Shown here: positions 63,414 to 64,000 of the stretch, piece after piece
Numbering within the stretch: the stretch's first letter is position 1
How the letters are laid out: every line of letters starts with the position of its first letter
Assembly (NCBI GenBank): GCA_025056455.1
Contig: JANWVY010000002.1
Span: forward strand, 420,737 to 484,736
DNA: 64,000 bases
Source of the DNA: Bryobacteraceae bacterium
GTDB lineage: Bacteria; Acidobacteriota; Terriglobia; Bryobacterales; Bryobacteraceae
Reading direction: 5' to 3'
Made by a program: the position numbers and the translations under genes
The notes under the pieces: model-generated
Told to the model about the DNA's origin: nothing
Seen by the model: only the letters and a program-made list of their open reading frames with translations
Database searches by the model: none

Positions 63414-63419
63414 ATCTTA
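63414..63419 (-). promoter_or_regulatory. -10-like element TAAGAT, leaderless arrangement
   Basis: On the minus strand TAAGAT is followed by seven bases and ATG 63406. No ribosome site is visible ahead of the start. Confidence 0.5.
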
Positions 63420-63564
63420 CAGCAACTCCAAGCGGCCCCCGTTTGCTGCCGAGATAAGATATCCGAAGAAAATCGGAACTGCATGGGACACTCGAATTTT
63501 GAGGCGAATGCGGGATTCTTTGGTGCAAATGCACGTAATGAGACAGGAAGGAGCAAATCGACAC

Positions 63565-64000
63565 ATGCCGCGATTACTTCGACTTGGGATGTCAGGCGAC
63601 GACGTAAAGACTCTGCAACAGTATCTGAACCAGCGCGTGGCGCCCACCCCGCCGCTCGTCGTAGACGGAATTTTTGGTCAGCAGACCCATGAAGCGGTCA
63701 AGTCGTTTCAGCGAAAGCTGAAAATCATGGTAGACGGCATTGTCGGGCCCCAGACCTGGAAAGCGCTCATGTCGGAACCCTGCGAGGCGCCTCCGCCGCT
63801 GCCTGAAGTCTGGCCTGTGCCAGAAGGCGCTGTACTAGTTACCTACAATGGAAGTACGGTTCCGTTTTTCACTCAATTTGACTGCGCTTGGGGAGCGCGA
63901 AACTTGGGCAACGCCAACCGGACGCTGGCCCAGGCTGGATGCGCGATTAGCAGCATCGCGATGGTGCTGAAGTTTTATGGTCGTGATATGGATCCGGGCA
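63565..64000 (+). CDS. Peptidoglycan-binding protein with C39-like peptidase start (cut by window end)
   Basis: The frame runs from ATG 63565 (GGAAGGAG upstream) to the window end without a stop, 145 codons seen. Residues 1-72 are a PG_binding_1 domain: LLRLGMSGDDVKTLQQYLN and VDGIFGQQTHEAVKSFQRKL. After a Pro-rich linker, the next segment, TVPFFTQFDCAWGARNLG then TLAQAGCAISSIAMVLKFYG, resembles the start of C39-like peptidases (Peptidase_C39_2), with Cys in the AGCAISSIAMV helix as a candidate nucleophile. No signal peptide. It may be a cell-wall hydrolase or toxin-like enzyme; the rest lies outside the window. Confidence 0.78.
   Translation, partial: MPRLLRLGMSGDDVKTLQQYLNQRVAPTPPLVVDGIFGQQTHEAVKSFQRKLKIMVDGIVGPQTWKALMSEPCEAPPPLPEVWPVPEGAVLVTYNGSTVPFFTQFDCAWGARNLGNANRTLAQAGCAISSIAMVLKFYGRDMDPG

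Noticed and set aside
1-64000. CRISPR arrays, insertion sequences, prophage genes
   Set aside because: No regularly spaced repeats, transposase or phage structural genes were recognised on either strand.

Overview
The window looks like a chromosomal segment of a GC-rich, Gram-negative soil-type bacterium of the Acidobacteriota (Bryobacterales/Solibacter-like). The call is an inference from gene content: Oar-type TonB-dependent receptors with an N-terminal carboxypeptidase-regulatory domain, DUF1501 and DUF1549/DUF1553 (planctomycete-type) proteins, PEP-CTERM sorted proteins, a CHASE2 kinase, and many secreted carbohydrate and ester hydrolases. No phage, insertion sequence, CRISPR array or rRNA was found, and no confident tRNA.

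Layout. 1-3166 (+): nucleoside salvage operon (deoA end, nupC, purine nucleoside phosphorylase, cdd). 3178-8719 (-): a PPC-domain protein, a DUF1549/DUF1553 cytochrome-like protein and a DUF1501 protein. 8847-13254 (-): Xaa-Pro peptidase, CHASE2 histidine kinase and NtrC-type regulator, overlapping. 13474-16647 (+): GH172-like protein and a parallel beta-helix protein. 16745-20116 (+): pheS-pheT. 20140-25940: PQQ-type beta-propeller, sulfatase, two PEP-CTERM proteins and a secreted amidohydrolase. 26186-28526: a degenerate TonB receptor. 28594-31723 (+): DAHP synthase behind a textbook aromatic attenuator, a membrane-anchored protein and a PfkB kinase. 31790-34619 (-): an unrecognised three-gene operon built on a repeated module. 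34787-36731 (+): small Cys-rich ORF, rplA-rplJ-rplL and a terminator. 36772-41000 (-): YdcF-like protein and a second TonB receptor carrying an in-frame TGA. 41100-49965 (+): tannase-like esterase, DUF1080 protein, HlyD-type adaptor, rsgA, then methylmalonyl-CoA epimerase and both mutase subunits. 50011-57360: small membrane protein, glycine-zipper proteins, NifU-like scaffold, radical SAM protein, NUDIX hydrolase, PEP-CTERM protein and two glycosyltransferases. 57443-63406 (-): zinc-ribbon protein, glucarate-dehydratase-like enzyme, the argF-argH-argR operon with tandem ARG boxes, and a second enolase-superfamily enzyme. 63565-end (+): start of a peptidoglycan-binding, C39-like protein.

The best regulatory finding is the leader of the DAHP synthase gene. 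A 17-residue peptide with six consecutive aromatic residues is followed by mutually exclusive antiterminator and terminator hairpins. The best candidate for something undescribed is the operon at 31790-34619, whose three proteins carry four copies of one module I could not assign to a named function. A third theme is a -10-like hexamer only about 6-13 bases upstream of many start codons, which suggests frequent leaderless transcription.

Three genes look damaged: two TonB receptors (one with an internal deletion plus frameshift, one with a single in-frame TGA) and one PEP-CTERM gene, whose frame appears shifted by one missing base and now reads through its own terminator. Sequencing error cannot be excluded for any of them.
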